Source of the DNA: Clostridium sp. CAG:710
GTDB taxonomy: Bacteria; Bacillota_I; Bacilli_A; RF39; UBA660
Length of the DNA: 64,000 bases
Assembly (NCBI GenBank): GCA_000432595.1
Contig: HF996867.1
Location: 3,478-67,477 of the forward strand
Direction of reading: 5' to 3'
The translations under genes were made by a program, and so were the position numbers. Shown piece by piece: positions 48,048-56,969 of the stretch. The notes beneath the pieces are model-generated. The model worked only from the letters and a program-made list of their open reading frames with translations, made no database searches and had not been told where the DNA came from. Numbering within the stretch: the first letter of the stretch is position 1; every line of letters begins with the position of its first letter.

Positions 48048-49298
48048 ATGGATTTTTTTAATACAATTTTACTTAGTGTTATATGCATAATGTTTCCATT
48101 ATTATTATATTTAATTTACTTAACATACCTAAACGCAAAAAATGAAAACTTAAAATATGAAGAAGTAGTATTTGAACTTGCCCTAATAACAGGATTATTT
48201 TTAACAATTGAGCTGACAAAAGGAGTACGCACGAACTATTCAATAGTACTTTTAAATATACCAATATTATTTTCATATTTAAGAGGTAAAAGAGGTATAG
48301 GTATAATTTTATCAATCATATTAGGAATCTATTATATAACATCTTTTAAATATAATGCCTATATGGTTATATTTGAATACTTAGTTTATTATATTTTCTT
48401 TTTAATTGAATCAAATAAAAACACAACAACACTTAGAAACATAAGCTGGTTTACTATAATAAAAACATTTTTCTTTTCCTTCTTTATTTATTATTTTAAT
48501 CCTAATATAACATTTATGGATGCATTTAATAACATATTTGTAGCTATACTAGTATTTTATGTATGTTCAATTCTTTGTTATAAGCTTTTATCAAAAAGTG
48601 AAGATGTAATAAATTTAAATAACTCACTAAAAGAATTAGAAAAAGAAAAAACGCTTAGAAATTCATTATTTAAACTTACACATGAAATTAAAAATCCAAT
48701 TGCAGTATGCAAAGGATATTTAAATATGATAGATCTTAGTAATAGAAAGAATTCACAAAGATATATAGAAGTAATTAAAGGCGAAGTAGAAAGAACATTA
48801 GTCATAATGGACGATTTTTTAGATTATACAAAAATTAAAGTTGATAAAAATATAATGGATATTAACTATCTTTTAGAAGATACACTAGTGTCAATGAGTT
48901 CATTATTTAATAGTAAAAATATATTAACTAAATTTAAAATAGGTGATGACGAGGTATTTATAAATGGAGATTACAACAGATTAAAACAAGTTTTAGTAAA
49001 CATAATAAAAAATTCAATTGAGTCCCAAAAAGAAGATGAAAAATTAAAACTTACTATAACCACTAACCAAGAAGGAAACAATTATAGAATAACTATAAAA
49101 GATAATGGTATAGGAATGGATAAAGAAGAACTAAATAATATTGGTAAAGCTTTTTATACAACTAAAGTAAAGGGTACTGGATTAGGAGTAATGTTATCTA
49201 AAGAAATAATAGAACTTCATGATGGAAATTTAATTTATTCTTCAAATAAAAATGAAGGTACATGTGTAGATATTATTTTACCAACAATAGAAATATAG
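48048..49298 (+). CDS. Orphan sensor histidine kinase (sporulation-kinase-like)
   Basis: 416 residues after GAAAGAGGCGATTAT. The first 190 residues hold about six membrane helices with short loops, without a large external sensor domain. Cytoplasmic part: H-box TRLTHEIKNP-type FKLTHEIKNPIAVCKGYL with His212, N-box RLKQVLVNIIKNSIES, G-boxes DNGIGMDKEEL and GTGLGVMLSKEIIELHDG. All catalytic elements are kept. There is no adjacent response regulator, as in Kin kinases that feed the Spo0 phosphorelay; the multi-helix sensor resembles KinB. Given spore genes in this window, a Spo0-type role is a reasonable inference. Confidence 0.9.
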   Translation: MDFFNTILLSVICIMFPLLLYLIYLTYLNAKNENLKYEEVVFELALITGLFLTIELTKGVRTNYSIVLLNIPILFSYLRGKRGIGIILSIILGIYYITSFKYNAYMVIFEYLVYYIFFLIESNKNTTTLRNISWFTIIKTFFFSFFIYYFNPNITFMDAFNNIFVAILVFYVCSILCYKLLSKSEDVINLNNSLKELEKEKTLRNSLFKLTHEIKNPIAVCKGYLNMIDLSNRKNSQRYIEVIKGEVERTLVIMDDFLDYTKIKVDKNIMDINYLLEDTLVSMSSLFNSKNILTKFKIGDDEVFINGDYNRLKQVLVNIIKNSIESQKEDEKLKLTITTNQEGNNYRITIKDNGIGMDKEELNNIGKAFYTTKVKGTGLGVMLSKEIIELHDGNLIYSSNKNEGTCVDIILPTIEI

Positions 49299-49302
49299 GT
49301 TA

Positions 49303-49331
49303 TTGTTAAAAATAAATATTAATGATATAAT
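49303..49331 (+). promoter_or_regulatory. Promoter for third TasA-like gene
   Basis: TTGTTA (49303-49308), 17-bp spacer, TATAAT (49326-49331). Confidence 0.65.
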
Positions 49332-49360
49332 TACTATAAGATAAGGTTGGTGTGTAAAAA

Positions 49361-49867
49361 ATGGATTTAAAAAAGAAAAAGAAATTAATATTGATTTTAC
49401 TTATATTCTGTTGTTGTTTTGTTGCAGTAGGTTACTTTGTATTAATAAGGTCTGTAGTTATAGAAGGAAAAGTAAGAGTAGAACCAGCTGTATGGGATGT
49501 TAGATTTGAAGATATTAAAACAATAAAAACAATAGGTAAGGCCGAAAACTACAAAGATCCAGAATTAGATAGTCAAATTATTAAATTCTATGCAGGTTTT
49601 AATGATGTAGGAGATTCAATTACATATAAAATAAAAATAGCTAATAGAGGCAATTTAAATGCACAACTTGCAAGTATTAACTTTATTTCTGACAATAAAA
49701 AATATATAGATTACAGTATTAAAGGAATAGAAGTAGGAACAAAACTAAAAAGTGGTAAAACAAAAACTATAGAAGTAAAATTAAAATATAATGGAAACAT
49801 AGATGATAGTTTTAAAGAATATAGCGACATTAAATTAATACTTAATTGGAAACAAGATACAAAATAA
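49361..49867 (+). CDS. TasA/camelysin-like protein, third copy
   Basis: 168 residues after AAGGTTGGTGTGTAAAAA. Basic start and a hydrophobic signal/anchor (KKKLILILLIFCCCFVAVGY, then FVLIRSVVIEGKVRVEP), then one beta-sandwich domain: WDVRFEDIKTIKTIG, IIKFYAGFNDVGDSITYKI, KIANRGNLNAQLASI and KTIEVKLKYNG. The order of elements equals the proteins at 40051 and 43009, but sequence identity is low. The SipW-type cleavage site (A-x-G/S) is not clear because Cys-Cys-Cys replaces small residues in the helix, so it may stay membrane-bound. Confidence 0.7.
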   Translation: MDLKKKKKLILILLIFCCCFVAVGYFVLIRSVVIEGKVRVEPAVWDVRFEDIKTIKTIGKAENYKDPELDSQIIKFYAGFNDVGDSITYKIKIANRGNLNAQLASINFISDNKKYIDYSIKGIEVGTKLKSGKTKTIEVKLKYNGNIDDSFKEYSDIKLILNWKQDTK

Positions 49868-49890
49868 AAGAAGGAATTTCCTTCTTTTTT
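49867..49890. terminator. Bidirectional terminator
   Basis: AAAGAAGGA / TCCTTCTTT hairpin followed by T on the plus strand; it also overlaps the stop codon of the converging CofE-like gene. Confidence 0.8.
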
Positions 49891-51076
49891 AATTATCTGA
49901 ATAATTATCAAAATATCCTTGTATAAACACAACTGGAGTTCCCTTATCTCCACTACCACTTGTAAGATCAGCTAAAGAACCAATTAAATCAGTAATTCTT
50001 CTAGGGGTAGTTCCCTGTGTTTCCATAGTACCTTTTAAATTTTTTGATTTGTTTTTAATTTCGTTTTTCATTGCATTATTAAGTTCTTCCCCATGTAAAT
50101 TGGATAACTTATTATCAGATATATATTTAAGTTTAATCTCATTAGGAGTACCACGCAATCCATCTGTATAAGCAGGCGAGACAACCGGATCTGCAAGTTC
50201 CCAAATACCACCAACAGGGTCTTTAAAAGCACCATCACCATAAACCATAACTTCTATATTACATCCCGTTTTATCTAACATCTCATTTTTAATTTTATTA
50301 ACTAAAATTTCCCCAGTTCTGGGAAATAGTTTTAATCTCTCCTCAGTAGATTTGTTAGAACCAAGTAAGCCATATGCTTCATTATATCCGGAGCCATCAA
50401 TAGAAGAGTTCATAATATCAGTAAGCATATAAATATTGTCACAACCAGCATCAACTATAGCTTTTTTGGTTTTTTCTCTTGTATGAATATCACACACCAA
50501 AACATCCTTATTATAAGAAAGTATCTCAGTAGGGTCATTTGAAAAAACAAATTTAACCGCACAATTCTCACTAGCAACTAAATCTCTATAAAATTCTACC
50601 ATATTGATTCCAGTAAAAGGATGAATATAGCTACTAAAATGTTTACTATAATCAACTTCACTAATTACGCTTGAAATATTAAATTCCGACTTATTAAGTA
50701 TTTCCTCATCAAGTATCCCATTACCAACTTCATCCTTGGGAAAACTAAGCAAAATAGTAATACTCTTCATTGCTCTAGCAATGGCTTTAAGTATCATAGA
50801 AAATCTATTTCTACTTAATATTGGAAATACTACGCCAACCTCTCCACTAGGAAATTTCATCTCTAGATCACGTACAATTTGGTCTATAGTAGCATAATTT
50901 CCTTCACTAATACCAACTACGGCCTCGGTAATTGCGATAACATCCTTATCCCTAAATTTAAATCCTTCACTAATAGATGCATTAATAACTGAATCAACTA
51001 CGATTCTAGCTAAATCATCATTTTCCTTAATAATTGGAGTTCGTATACCACGAACCACTGTACCTACATTTCTCAT
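49889..51076 (-). CDS. Coenzyme F420-0:glutamate ligase-like protein (CofE family)
   Basis: 395 residues, preceded on its strand by TAGGAGGATAT. Matches the long Firmicute-type CofE relatives: GTVVRGIRTPIIKENDDL, DKDVIAITEAVVGISEGNYA, VVFPILSRNRFSMILKAIA, SSIDGSGYNEAYGLLGSN, VMVYGDGAFKDPVGGIWELA and PAYTDGLRGTPNEIKLKY. CofE adds gamma-linked glutamates to F420-0 in archaea and actinobacteria, using GTP. No other F420 genes are here, and F420 is not expected in this group, so this family probably ligates glutamate or a similar amino acid to another acceptor. Converges on the TasA-like gene. Confidence 0.85.
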   Translation of the reverse strand: MRNVGTVVRGIRTPIIKENDDLARIVVDSVINASISEGFKFRDKDVIAITEAVVGISEGNYATIDQIVRDLEMKFPSGEVGVVFPILSRNRFSMILKAIARAMKSITILLSFPKDEVGNGILDEEILNKSEFNISSVISEVDYSKHFSSYIHPFTGINMVEFYRDLVASENCAVKFVFSNDPTEILSYNKDVLVCDIHTREKTKKAIVDAGCDNIYMLTDIMNSSIDGSGYNEAYGLLGSNKSTEERLKLFPRTGEILVNKIKNEMLDKTGCNIEVMVYGDGAFKDPVGGIWELADPVVSPAYTDGLRGTPNEIKLKYISDNKLSNLHGEELNNAMKNEIKNKSKNLKGTMETQGTTPRRITDLIGSLADLTSGSGDKGTPVVFIQGYFDNYSDN

Positions 51077-51192
51077 ATATCCTCCTAAAATAATATTACA
51101 AATTATTTAAATCATTGTCAAATAAATAATATGCATAATCTTAATAAAGAAGTAAAATAAACATAAAATTAAGTAAGAGGTGATAAAATAAA

Positions 51193-51570
51193 GTGATAGA
51201 GCTAGAAAAATATATAGATTTAAGTATAGGAAAAATAAACACATCAAACTGTATAAAAACACTAAAAGATTTAGAAAGAAATAGAAGAGCTAATACGTTA
51301 ATAATGATAAGAGAATACTTAGAAGATTATTGCATAAAAAAAGAAATAACTCCACTTGAATTTAATGTAGCAATTAATAGTATTGTTCTGCATGAACTAT
51401 GTATCACAAAAATAGTATCAGAAACAATAAAGCAAAGTAAGAAATATCAAAGGGAATTAAATAAAAGAATTAATCAAAGTATAGATATTATTAATGAATT
51501 AAAAGATGGAACTATTATAATAGATGGTTTTGAAAATAAAAACATACAAGATTATATTAAGAAAAAATAA
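51193..51570 (+). CDS. Hypothetical helical protein
   Basis: 125 residues starting at GTG 51193 after AGAGGTGATAAAATAA. Entirely helical by eye, basic, with no membrane segment: KYIDLSIGKINTSNCIKTL, REYLEDYCIKKEITPLEFN, LHELCITKIVSETIKQSKK. A C-terminal strand-like IIIDGFENK ends the chain. I do not recognise it. It is followed closely by a lipoprotein gene with its own ribosome site. Confidence 0.5.
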   Translation: MIELEKYIDLSIGKINTSNCIKTLKDLERNRRANTLIMIREYLEDYCIKKEITPLEFNVAINSIVLHELCITKIVSETIKQSKKYQRELNKRINQSIDIINELKDGTIIIDGFENKNIQDYIKKK

Positions 51571-51621
51571 CTATTGTATAGAAAGTAGATTTAATTTATA
51601 ATTATTATAGTAGGTGATGAT

Positions 51622-52002
51622 ATGAAAAAGATAATTACGATTTGTTTAATAACAATTACATTTGTATTAACTGGATGTAGTAATAGAGAATATAATGTAA
51701 CATGTACAAAAGACTTTACTACAAAAATTTCTAAAGAAGAAATTAAGTATAGCGCTAAAATAGAAATAAAAGATACTAATGATAAAATAGAAAAATCACT
51801 GCTTACAATGAAATTTAATGAAGAAGATTATGCAGAAGAATTATGTGATATTTTAAAAAATGATTATAGTGGTAATGTATCATGTGAGAAAAAAGAAATA
51901 AAAGTAAACAACTATTATGAATTAAAAAGTATGAAAAATATGAATACATCAAAAAAAGAAGCAGTGAATGCATTAAAAAAAGAAGGATTTAAGTGCAAAT
52001 AA
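51622..52002 (+). CDS. Small lipoprotein, unknown
   Basis: 126 residues after TAGGTGATGAT. Signal peptide with a clear lipobox, LTGC (KKIITICLITITFVLTGC), Cys19 lipidated. The mature part has NREYNVTCTKDFTTKISKEE, KYSAKIEIKDTNDKIEKS, and two further Cys (EELCDILKND, NVSCEKKEI, GFKCK) that may form disulfides. Similar small Cys-containing lipoproteins are frequent in low-GC anaerobes; no function can be given. Ends at a hairpin shared with the converging tetR. Confidence 0.7.
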   Translation: MKKIITICLITITFVLTGCSNREYNVTCTKDFTTKISKEEIKYSAKIEIKDTNDKIEKSLLTMKFNEEDYAEELCDILKNDYSGNVSCEKKEIKVNNYYELKSMKNMNTSKKEAVNALKKEGFKCK

Positions 52003-52003
52003 A

Positions 52004-52026
52004 AAGTACCAATAGGTACTTATTTT
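52004..52026. terminator. Bidirectional terminator
   Basis: AAGTACC (52004-52010), loop AATA, GGTACTT (52015-52021), flanked by A- and T-runs; between lipoprotein gene (+) and tetR (-). Confidence 0.8.
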
Positions 52027-52592
52027 TCTAGATAAATTGTATCTGGAAGAAGTTTATCCAAGTAATTCAAAAGTTCATCTTTAGTATATTTACTATTAGC
52101 AAGCCATCTCATACCAACATTAGATATAGCCCCTAAATAGAATGCAGTAACAATATCCATTGGAACTCTTTTAATATCACCATCTTGTAATAGTCTATTT
52201 GATACTTCTTCATTTAAAGCATCATATACCATATCTACTATTATGCTGTTTTTATTATTGACCATGACAGATATATATATCTGTTTTTTTTGTTCTATAT
52301 GATTAAGCAATATTCTAATAAGTTCTAAATAATATTCTTTTGTTCCAGATATATTCGCATTTTTATTTAACTCCTCTTTTAAAGTAATTTTTAAATCTTG
52401 TATATAGCTAGATAAAAGTTCATACTTATCGGAAAAATGTGAATAAAAAGTTGATCTATTTATAAGAGCTTTATCACATATATCAGATACCTTTATCTCT
52501 TCAAAAGAATTATCTTCTAAAAGTTCAAGCAAGGCATCATATAAAACCCTATATGTTTTGACTACTCTTAAATCTTTTTTCTTTTCCTTCAT
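52020..52592 (-). CDS. TetR family transcriptional repressor
   Basis: 190 residues preceded on its strand by AAGGAGGTTCTATT. N-terminal HTH: KTYRVLYDALLELLEDNSFE, EEIKVSDICDKALINRST, FYSHFSDKYELLSSYI, the standard TetR pattern ending in FYxHFxxK. The C-terminal ligand domain is of the TetR_C_33/DhaS-like length with ISVMVNNKNSIIVDMVYDAL and FYLGAISNVGMRWL. Divergent from the MMPL transporter, with a 21-bp inverted repeat over its own promoter, so it very probably represses itself and the transporter. Confidence 0.92.
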   Translation of the reverse strand: MKEKKKDLRVVKTYRVLYDALLELLEDNSFEEIKVSDICDKALINRSTFYSHFSDKYELLSSYIQDLKITLKEELNKNANISGTKEYYLELIRILLNHIEQKKQIYISVMVNNKNSIIVDMVYDALNEEVSNRLLQDGDIKRVPMDIVTAFYLGAISNVGMRWLANSKYTKDELLNYLDKLLPDTIYLEK

Positions 52593-52614
52593 AATAGAAC
52601 CTCCTTACAACAAT

Positions 52615-52642
52615 ATTATATTACAAAAACTACATTTGTAAA
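52615..52642 (-). promoter_or_regulatory. tetR promoter overlapped by operator TTACAAA-N7-TTTGTAA
   Basis: On the minus strand TTTACA (complement 52637-52642), 16-bp spacer and TATAAT (complement 52615-52620). The inverted repeat TTACAAA (52621-52627) / TTTGTAA (52635-52641) fills the spacer. A second dyad ACAAC-ACAA-GTTGT lies at 52648-52661. Good candidate operators for the TetR protein. Confidence 0.7.
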
Positions 52643-52773
52643 GATAAACAACACAAGTTGTCAAATTAGCAATACAAAAATAAAAAAGTGTATGTTAACA
52701 AACAAAATTTAATATATGCGAGTGGTTTTAATACATTCATTGGAATATAATGCTAACTGATGGAGGGATTTTG

Positions 52774-54849
52774 ATGAAAAAGATTGGAAAATTTATAACA
52801 GAACATAGTTTGCTTATTGTAATAATCTCACTAGTCTTGTTAATACCAGCAATGATTGGATTTATTAGTACAAAGACAAATTATGACATTCTAGTTTATT
52901 TGCCAGAAGATATTGAAACAGTACAAGGACAAAATATCTTGACAGATGAATTTAATCTTGGCGCATTTTCATTTGTAATAACAGATGCAGATAGTTACAA
53001 CATTTTACAAATGGAAGAAAATATTAAAAAGATTGATGGAGTAAATCAAGTAATTAGTATTGCTGATGTAACAGATACTACAATACCTATTAATATGCTT
53101 CCAGATGATGTAAAAGATAAACTATATAAAGATGATAGGACAGTAATAGTTGTAACATTTAAAACTTCAACCAGTGAAGAAACAACAATAAATGCGATAA
53201 GAGAACTAAGAAAAACAGTAGATAAATCTTCACATGTAAGTGGTATGACAGCAATGGTACTTGATACAATGGATTTATCAAATAAAGAAGTAGTAGCCTA
53301 TATCATAGTAGCAGTTGTACTTTGTTCTATAGTATTATTACTAGCAACAGATTCATATCTAGTTCCAGTATTATTACTTGGAAACATAGGAGTAGCAATA
53401 CTATATAATATGGGAACAAACATAATATTTGGAGAAATATCTTACATAACAAAAGCAATAAGTGCAGTATTACAACTTGGTGTAACAACAGACTTCTCTA
53501 TATTCTTATATCATAAATATGAACAAGCAAAAGAAGAAAATAGTGATAAGAAAAAAGCAATGCAAATTGCAATATCAGAAACATTTAAATCAGTAATAGG
53601 TAGTTCACTTACTACAATCGCTGGATTCCTTGCATTATGTTCAATGGATTTAACATTAGGAAAAGATATTGGTCTAGTAATGGCAAAAGGAGTATTCTTT
53701 GGATTAGTATGTGTACTAACATTATTCCCAGCACTTCTTCTTGCGTTAGACAAATATATTGAAAAAACAAAACATAAATTACTATTACCAAAATTTGATA
53801 AAATAAATAGTTTTTCAATAAAGCATTATAAAGTAATATTAATAGTTTTATTATTATTAATGTTCCCAGCATACTATGGTAATCAAAATGTAAATGTTTA
53901 TTATAAACTAGATAAATCATTACCAGCAACATTACCAAGTAGTATTGCAAATTCAGAATTAAAAGAAAAATTTAATATTGTTTCACCTGAAATAGTATTA
54001 ATAGATAAAAATATTTCCGGAAATGAATTAAGTGAATTAACTAATAAGTTAAAAGAAGTTAAAGGAGTAGACTTAGTTCTAGCACCAAATAGTATTACAG
54101 AATTTGGTATACCTACTAGTATGTTACCAGATGATTTAGTAGAGATATTTGAAAATGATAAATATCAGTTAATTATATTAAATTCAACTTATGAGGTAGC
54201 ATCAGATGAATTATCAACCCAAATAGATGAAGTTAACAAAATAGTAAAATCATATGATAAGAAAGCAATAACCGCAGGTGAAGGTCCATTAACAAAAGAC
54301 TTAACAACAATCGCAGATCACGATTTTAAAATGGTTAACTACACATCAATAATAATTATATTTGTAATAATGCTTATAGTACTAAAATCAGCTGGTTTAC
54401 CAATAATTTTAGTAAGTGCAATTGAATTTGCAATATTTGTAAATATGTCTATAGCATATTATACAGGAGTAGAATTACCATTCGTTGCTTCAATTGTTAT
54501 TGGTACTATTCAATTAGGCGCAACAATAGACTATGCAATACTTATGTCAACTAAGTACCTAGAAGAACGTAAAAAGAAAAATAAATTTGATGCTATGAAA
54601 GAAACATTATCAAAAACCTCAACTTCAATAATAGTTTCAGCATTCTGTTTCTTTGCAGCTACATTTGGAGTAGCAATGTATTCTAAAATAGATATGATTG
54701 CTTCAATATGTAATTTATTAGCACGAGGTTCAATAATAAGCATGTTAGTTGTTATATTAATATTACCTTCATTATTACTTTTCTTTGATAAGTTTATAAT
54801 GAAAACTACTAAAAATATGAAAGAGGGAGTTTTAAATGAAAAAAATTAA
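52774..54849 (+). CDS. MMPL/RND-family membrane transporter
   Basis: 691 residues from the ATG at 52774, after TGGAGGGATTTTG; an in-frame ATG at 52750 lacks a ribosome site. Two halves, each with one N-terminal helix, an external loop (NYDILVYLPEDIETVQGQNI; NVYYKLDKSLPATLPSSI) and a five-helix block containing the RND-type segments QLGVTTDFSIFLYHKYEQ and IQLGATIDYAILMSTKYLE, where the Asp residues in the TTD / TID motifs are in the proton-relay position. The length and symmetry fit Gram-positive MMPL (YdfJ-like) exporters of lipids or amphiphilic compounds. Coupled to the heptad-repeat partner by a 14-base overlap; under the divergent TetR. Confidence 0.92.
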   Translation: MKKIGKFITEHSLLIVIISLVLLIPAMIGFISTKTNYDILVYLPEDIETVQGQNILTDEFNLGAFSFVITDADSYNILQMEENIKKIDGVNQVISIADVTDTTIPINMLPDDVKDKLYKDDRTVIVVTFKTSTSEETTINAIRELRKTVDKSSHVSGMTAMVLDTMDLSNKEVVAYIIVAVVLCSIVLLLATDSYLVPVLLLGNIGVAILYNMGTNIIFGEISYITKAISAVLQLGVTTDFSIFLYHKYEQAKEENSDKKKAMQIAISETFKSVIGSSLTTIAGFLALCSMDLTLGKDIGLVMAKGVFFGLVCVLTLFPALLLALDKYIEKTKHKLLLPKFDKINSFSIKHYKVILIVLLLLMFPAYYGNQNVNVYYKLDKSLPATLPSSIANSELKEKFNIVSPEIVLIDKNISGNELSELTNKLKEVKGVDLVLAPNSITEFGIPTSMLPDDLVEIFENDKYQLIILNSTYEVASDELSTQIDEVNKIVKSYDKKAITAGEGPLTKDLTTIADHDFKMVNYTSIIIIFVIMLIVLKSAGLPIILVSAIEFAIFVNMSIAYYTGVELPFVASIVIGTIQLGATIDYAILMSTKYLEERKKKNKFDAMKETLSKTSTSIIVSAFCFFAATFGVAMYSKIDMIASICNLLARGSIISMLVVILILPSLLLFFDKFIMKTTKNMKEGVLNEKN

Positions 54850-56434
54850 TTATACGATAGGTGCAGTAGTGCTAGCGTTGGCCTTAGCACCATTATCCGT
54901 AAATGCAATGACAAAAAATGAAATAATTTATTCTAATATGAATTATAATGGTGAGTTTTATAAAACCATAGTAAATAATCATCTAACACTAGATGGTGAA
55001 AAAGAAGAATTAGAAGATGAAACAAAATTAAAAAATATATTAAATTTAAATGGTAAAGAAACATATAAATTAGATGGTAGTAAAGTAACATGGCAAAATC
55101 TAAGTAAAGATATCTTCTATAGTGGAGAAATAGAAAAAGAACAACCTATTAAAACAGAAGTAAAATATTACTTAGATGGTGAAGAGACAAATCCAACTGA
55201 TATAGCTGGTAAAAAAGGTAAAGTAAAAATAGAATTTAAATTTACAAATGATTTAAAAAATAAAGTAAAAGTAAACGGAAAATATGAAAATTTATATACA
55301 CCATTTGTAGTAACTATGGGTACAGTAATTGATAATAAAGTAAATAGTAATATTACAGTTACTAATGGTAAAGCAGTAGATACAGGTTCTAGAAATATGG
55401 TAGTTGCACTAGCTTCCCCTGGATTATATGAAAGCTTAGGTATTAAAGAGTTAAAGGATATGGATAAAATAACTCTTGAATATGAAACTACTAACTTTAG
55501 TTTAAGTAATGTATATATTGCTGCGACTCCAAAACTAATTGAAGAAGAAGACTTAAAAGTATTTGATGAAGTAGATTCTGTATACAACAATGTACAAAAA
55601 CTACAATTAAATATGGACAAATTAACAGAAGGTACAAAATCATTAGATGAAGGTGCAGCTAAACTATCAAATGGTGCAGAAGCATTATCTAAAAATATCA
55701 AAATCGCATCAGAATCCATAAAAAAAATCCAAAACGGTTCAATTTCACTAAATAAAGGAATAGAAGATGCAATTGAAAAAATATCTAAAGCAACTGCTTC
55801 ATTAAATAGTGATGAAACACAAAAATCTATAGAAACATTAAAATATTTAAAATCACAAAATACTAATGCAATAAATACTATTGTAAAGAAATCAGGAGTA
55901 AGCTTCGAAATGCTTGAAGCTATCTACAAACAAAACAATTTAAAAGAATATACTGGAGATAATGAACAATTAAAGCAAGTAAAAGAAGCTTATGAATTAA
56001 TAACATTATTGCAAGGAAATAATATGGCAATAGATCAAACAATTAAAACAAGTGAAGAAACACAAAAAACTCTAGCAAGCTTAGTACAACAATTAACTAG
56101 TGGATTAATTAAAGCTAGAGATGGTTCTAAAGAATTAAGCGATGGATTAACTAAATTAAATATTGGGGTTTCTAAAATATATGATGGTTCAGTTGAACTT
56201 AAAGAAGGAACCGAAAACTTAAAAGATGGAACAAACACTATAAAAGAAGGAACAGCTAAATTAAATAAAGAAGGTATAAACAAGTTAAGTGGCTATGCTA
56301 AAACAATAAAAGGTTATAGTGATAAAGCAGAAGCATTAGTTAACTTGAGTAAAGAATATAAAGGATATGCTTCAGATAATAGTGACTCAACTATGTTTAT
56401 ATACTTAATTAAATCTTTAAAAAGTAATAAATAA
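54836..56434 (+). CDS. MMPL partner: secreted LxxG heptad-repeat protein
   Basis: 532 residues; its ATG overlaps the end of the transporter gene and AGAGGGAG precedes it. Signal peptide about 1-24 (VVLALALAPLSVNAM). A beta-rich domain (about 30-240) is followed by X-x-x-L-x-x-G heptads in two blocks (about 255-310 and 420-490): LTEGTKSLDEGAAKLSNGAE, LSDGLTKLNIGVSKIYDGS, LKEGTENLKDGTNTIKEG. Such heptad coils are found in YhgE/Pip and MMPL-associated proteins and form long extended helices. The last 15 residues are basic-hydrophobic (MFIYLIKSLKSNK) and may be a short anchor; a full C-terminal membrane helix is missing compared with many relatives. Confidence 0.8.
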   Translation: MKKINYTIGAVVLALALAPLSVNAMTKNEIIYSNMNYNGEFYKTIVNNHLTLDGEKEELEDETKLKNILNLNGKETYKLDGSKVTWQNLSKDIFYSGEIEKEQPIKTEVKYYLDGEETNPTDIAGKKGKVKIEFKFTNDLKNKVKVNGKYENLYTPFVVTMGTVIDNKVNSNITVTNGKAVDTGSRNMVVALASPGLYESLGIKELKDMDKITLEYETTNFSLSNVYIAATPKLIEEEDLKVFDEVDSVYNNVQKLQLNMDKLTEGTKSLDEGAAKLSNGAEALSKNIKIASESIKKIQNGSISLNKGIEDAIEKISKATASLNSDETQKSIETLKYLKSQNTNAINTIVKKSGVSFEMLEAIYKQNNLKEYTGDNEQLKQVKEAYELITLLQGNNMAIDQTIKTSEETQKTLASLVQQLTSGLIKARDGSKELSDGLTKLNIGVSKIYDGSVELKEGTENLKDGTNTIKEGTAKLNKEGINKLSGYAKTIKGYSDKAEALVNLSKEYKGYASDNSDSTMFIYLIKSLKSNK

Positions 56435-56471
56435 TAAGATTTAATCCATAATAATTATAGGAGGAAAAAAT

Positions 56472-56879
56472 ATGGAAAAAAAAGGAATTAAAAAGATGGT
56501 AACAGTAGCAGCAGCAAGTGCTGCAGTAGGAGCAGGACTTGGAATTATGTTTGCTCCAAAAAAAGGTAGCGATACTAGAAAAGATATTATGAAAACACTT
56601 AATAAAGTCGCAGACAAAGTAAAAAACTTTAGTAAAGAAGACGTAAAAAAAGATTTTGAAAAAAAGATCAAAAGTATTGAAAAACGTCTTGAATCACTAA
56701 ACAACGAAAAAGAAGTAAAAAAAGTTCATAAAAAAGCAAATGAACTAAAAGATAGTGTAGAAGATTTATGGAATTCAGCTTATGAAAAAGGTGATGAAGT
56801 AATCCAAAAAGCAGTAGATGAATTAAAAACAAAAGTAAATAAAGCTATTTCATCAATAGAAAAACATTTAGAAGATTAA
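56472..56879 (+). CDS. YtxH-domain protein
   Basis: 135 residues after TATAGGAGGAAAAAAT. The N-terminal glycine-rich hydrophobic segment VTVAAASAAVGAGLGIMFAP followed by KKGSDTRKDI is the YtxH (gas-vesicle-like/DUF1269-type) signature; the rest is a long charged helix with heptads (VADKVKNFSKEDVKKDFEKK, ELKDSVEDLWNSAYEKGDEV). YtxH-type proteins are membrane-associated general stress proteins of unclear action. Co-transcription with the MMPL operon is likely (37-base gap), ended by a strong hairpin. Confidence 0.85.
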   Translation: MEKKGIKKMVTVAAASAAVGAGLGIMFAPKKGSDTRKDIMKTLNKVADKVKNFSKEDVKKDFEKKIKSIEKRLESLNNEKEVKKVHKKANELKDSVEDLWNSAYEKGDEVIQKAVDELKTKVNKAISSIEKHLED

Positions 56880-56885
56880 TTTATT

Positions 56886-56909
56886 AAGACACCAAAAGGT
56901 GTCTTTTAT
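56886..56909 (+). terminator. Terminator after MMPL operon
   Basis: AAGACACC (56886-56893), loop AAAA, GGTGTCTT (56898-56905), T-rich tail. Confidence 0.85.
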
Positions 56910-56919
56910 TGTGTATGTT

Positions 56920-56948
56920 TTGACAAATATATTAGTATTTGATATCCT
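56920..56948 (+). promoter_or_regulatory. Promoter for 662-residue unknown gene
   Basis: TTGACA (56920-56925), 17-bp spacer, TATCCT (56943-56948), about 20 bases before the ATG. Confidence 0.6.
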
Positions 56949-56969
56949 AATTATAGGAGAATAAGGTAT

